A stretch of 64,000 nt of DNA. It comes from UBA2377 sp964429385 (GTDB lineage: Bacteria > Verrucomicrobiota > Verrucomicrobiia > Opitutales > Opitutaceae). The stretch's first letter is position 1; the number at the start of each line of letters is the position of its first letter. A program made the translations under genes and the position numbers. Below the pieces are notes generated by a model. It was not told where the DNA came from and ran no database searches. It saw only the letters and a list, made by a program, of their open reading frames with translations. Positions 63,164 to 64,000 of this stretch are shown here, piece after piece. Where the stretch lies: the NCBI GenBank assembly GCA_964429385.1, contig CAYSBR010000004.1:71460-135459 (forward strand), read 5' to 3'.

Positions 63164-63231
63164 GATTTTGGCTTCTCGATTTTTGATTGGGCTTCCGACT
63201 TCGAAGGAATCGAAAATCGAGAAGCTAAAAT
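63164..63231. repeat. Large near-perfect inverted repeat in the sufB-sufD gap
   Basis: The arms 63164-63187 and 63207-63231 form 24 base pairs, including one G-T wobble, with one bulged base. Each arm contains GATTTT and the CTTCTCGATTTT core or its complement. Spacer is 19 bases. It is markedly AT-rich against the neighbouring genes. In the sufB to sufD transcript it would form a long hairpin; it may be a small mobile repeat. Confidence 0.75.
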
Positions 63232-63246
63232 CGAAAATGTCGGCGA

Positions 63247-64000
63247 TCAGCCGACCGAGCCTTCCATTTCGAGGTCGATGAGGCGCTTGAGTTCGACGGA
63301 GTATTCCATCGGGAACTGGCTGGCGAGGTCGTTGACGAAGCCGTTGACGGAAAGGCTCATGGCCTGGGCCTCGGTGAGGCCGCGCTGCTGCATGTAGAAG
63401 ATCTGCTCCTCGCTGACCTTGGAGACGCTCGCCTCGTGCTGGACGGAGTTGGCGTCACCGCGGACGGTGATGGCCGGATAGGTGTCGGTGCGGCTGTTGG
63501 TGTTGATGAGCAGGGCGTCGCATTCGGTGTTGTTCTTGCAGCCTTTGAGGTGCTTGGGGATGTGAACGACGCCGCGGTAGGTGGATCGGCCTTGTCCGAC
63601 GGAGATGGACTTGGCGACGATGTTGGAGGTGGTTTCATCGGCGGCATGAATCATCTTGGCGCCGGTGTCCTGGTGCTGGCCGTCGTTGGCGAGGGCGATG
63701 GAGATGACCTCACCGCGGGCTTTGCGTCCCTTGAGAACGACACCGGGGTATTTCATGGTGAGCCGGCTGCCGATATTGCAGTCGATCCACTTGATGGTGG
63801 CTTCCTCGTGGGCGACGCCACGCTTGGTGACGAGGTTGAAGACGTTGTTGGCCCAGTTCTGGACGGTGATGTATTGGATCTTGGCGCCTTTGAGGGCGAC
63901 GAGTTCGACCACGGCGCTGTGCAGCGTGGAGGTGGAGAACTTGGGGGCGGTGCACCCTTCCATGTAGGTGACCTCGGAGCCTTCGTCGCAGATGATGAGC
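63247..64000 (-). CDS. sufB: Fe-S cluster assembly protein SufB (cut by window edge)
   Basis: The C-terminal about 250 residues are visible. LIICDEGSEVTYMEGCTAPKF (read across the window end) matches the SufB core, and CKNNTECDALLINTNSRTDTYP and VQHEASVSKVSEEQIFYMQQRG are the conserved blocks with the Cys and Glu needed for cluster assembly. The N-terminal half lies beyond 64000. sufD and sufT follow; sufC is not found between sufB and sufD, so it is probably upstream. Confidence 0.93.
   Translation of the reverse strand, partial: LIICDEGSEVTYMEGCTAPKFSTSTLHSAVVELVALKGAKIQYITVQNWANNVFNLVTKRGVAHEEATIKWIDCNIGSRLTMKYPGVVLKGRKARGEVISIALANDGQHQDTGAKMIHAADETTSNIVAKSISVGQGRSTYRGVVHIPKHLKGCKNNTECDALLINTNSRTDTYPAITVRGDANSVQHEASVSKVSEEQIFYMQQRGLTEAQAMSLSVNGFVNDLASQFPMEYSVELKRLIDLEMEGSVG

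Overview
The window reads as a piece of a high-GC (about 60-65%), Gram-negative chromosome. LPS genes (lptD, lpxA), a menaquinone prenyltransferase, a TIGR03790-type exported protein, an FG-GAP protein in a sugar cluster, a eukaryote-like UDP-sugar pyrophosphorylase, and a SUF system with SufT together suggest a member of the Verrucomicrobiota, probably close to the Opitutaceae. This is inferred from gene content and protein style; no rRNA or other decisive marker is present.

Layout. 1-1978 (minus): the end of an exopolysaccharide/secretion-type locus (polyprenyl glycosylphosphotransferase fragment, GspB-like protein, GspA/ExeA-like ATPase). 2153-5837 (plus): a FtsB/DivIC-like protein, a UDP-sugar pyrophosphorylase and a phosphohexomutase, supplying cell-wall or glycan precursors. 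5927-10830: a sugar-handling cluster with two TIM-barrel epimerases, a seven-bladed FG-GAP protein without a signal peptide, a Gfo/Idh/MocA oxidoreductase and a divergent cupin-AraC regulator. 10899-20332: tRNA-Ser(GCU), acylphosphatase, an ABC exporter overlapping a helical-repeat gene and menA, thioredoxin, scpA, an RsmB-like methyltransferase and lptD. 20411-26758: glgB, then a three-gene signalling operon on the minus strand (hybrid histidine kinase, single-domain receiver, receiver-adenylate cyclase).

26805-34161 (minus) is an iron-uptake and extracytosolic flavin region: a TonB-dependent siderophore receptor preceded by two Fur-like palindromes, a PiuC/YbiX dioxygenase, a PepSY membrane protein, DUF2271, DUF4198 and the flavin transferase ApbE, ending with a secreted LolA-like protein. 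The DUF2271 protein carries a D-G-L-S-G-P-T sequence that looks like an ApbE flavinylation site with Pro in place of Ala. aroB is divergent from the receptor.

35551-47474 (plus) is the most unusual part: eleven closely packed genes, most joined by 4-nt start/stop overlaps, encoding five exported proteins and six membrane proteins. I recognise no enzyme among them. A 1693-residue protein combines an Asp-box (BNR) propeller, Sel1-like helical repeats and a C-terminal domain of about 200 residues. That domain recurs in two other genes of the operon, and the propeller type recurs in a third. A DUF3592-like protein and other small membrane proteins follow. I propose this operon as the candidate undescribed system, an envelope-associated multiprotein assembly of unknown role.

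47527-64000 is mostly housekeeping: a CE7-type esterase, a protein of unknown function, lpxA, pdxA, an exported subtilase, an A-type Fe-S carrier, infC, an N-acetylmuramoyl-L-alanine amidase, a TIGR03790 protein, clpP, adenine deaminase, a DegP-like protease, and sufT, sufD and a partial sufB. Several intergenic gaps hold strong inverted repeats (6803-6868, 31779-31821, 63164-63231) that are not explained by coding. Long opposite-strand ORFs throughout are GC-driven shadows and were not annotated.
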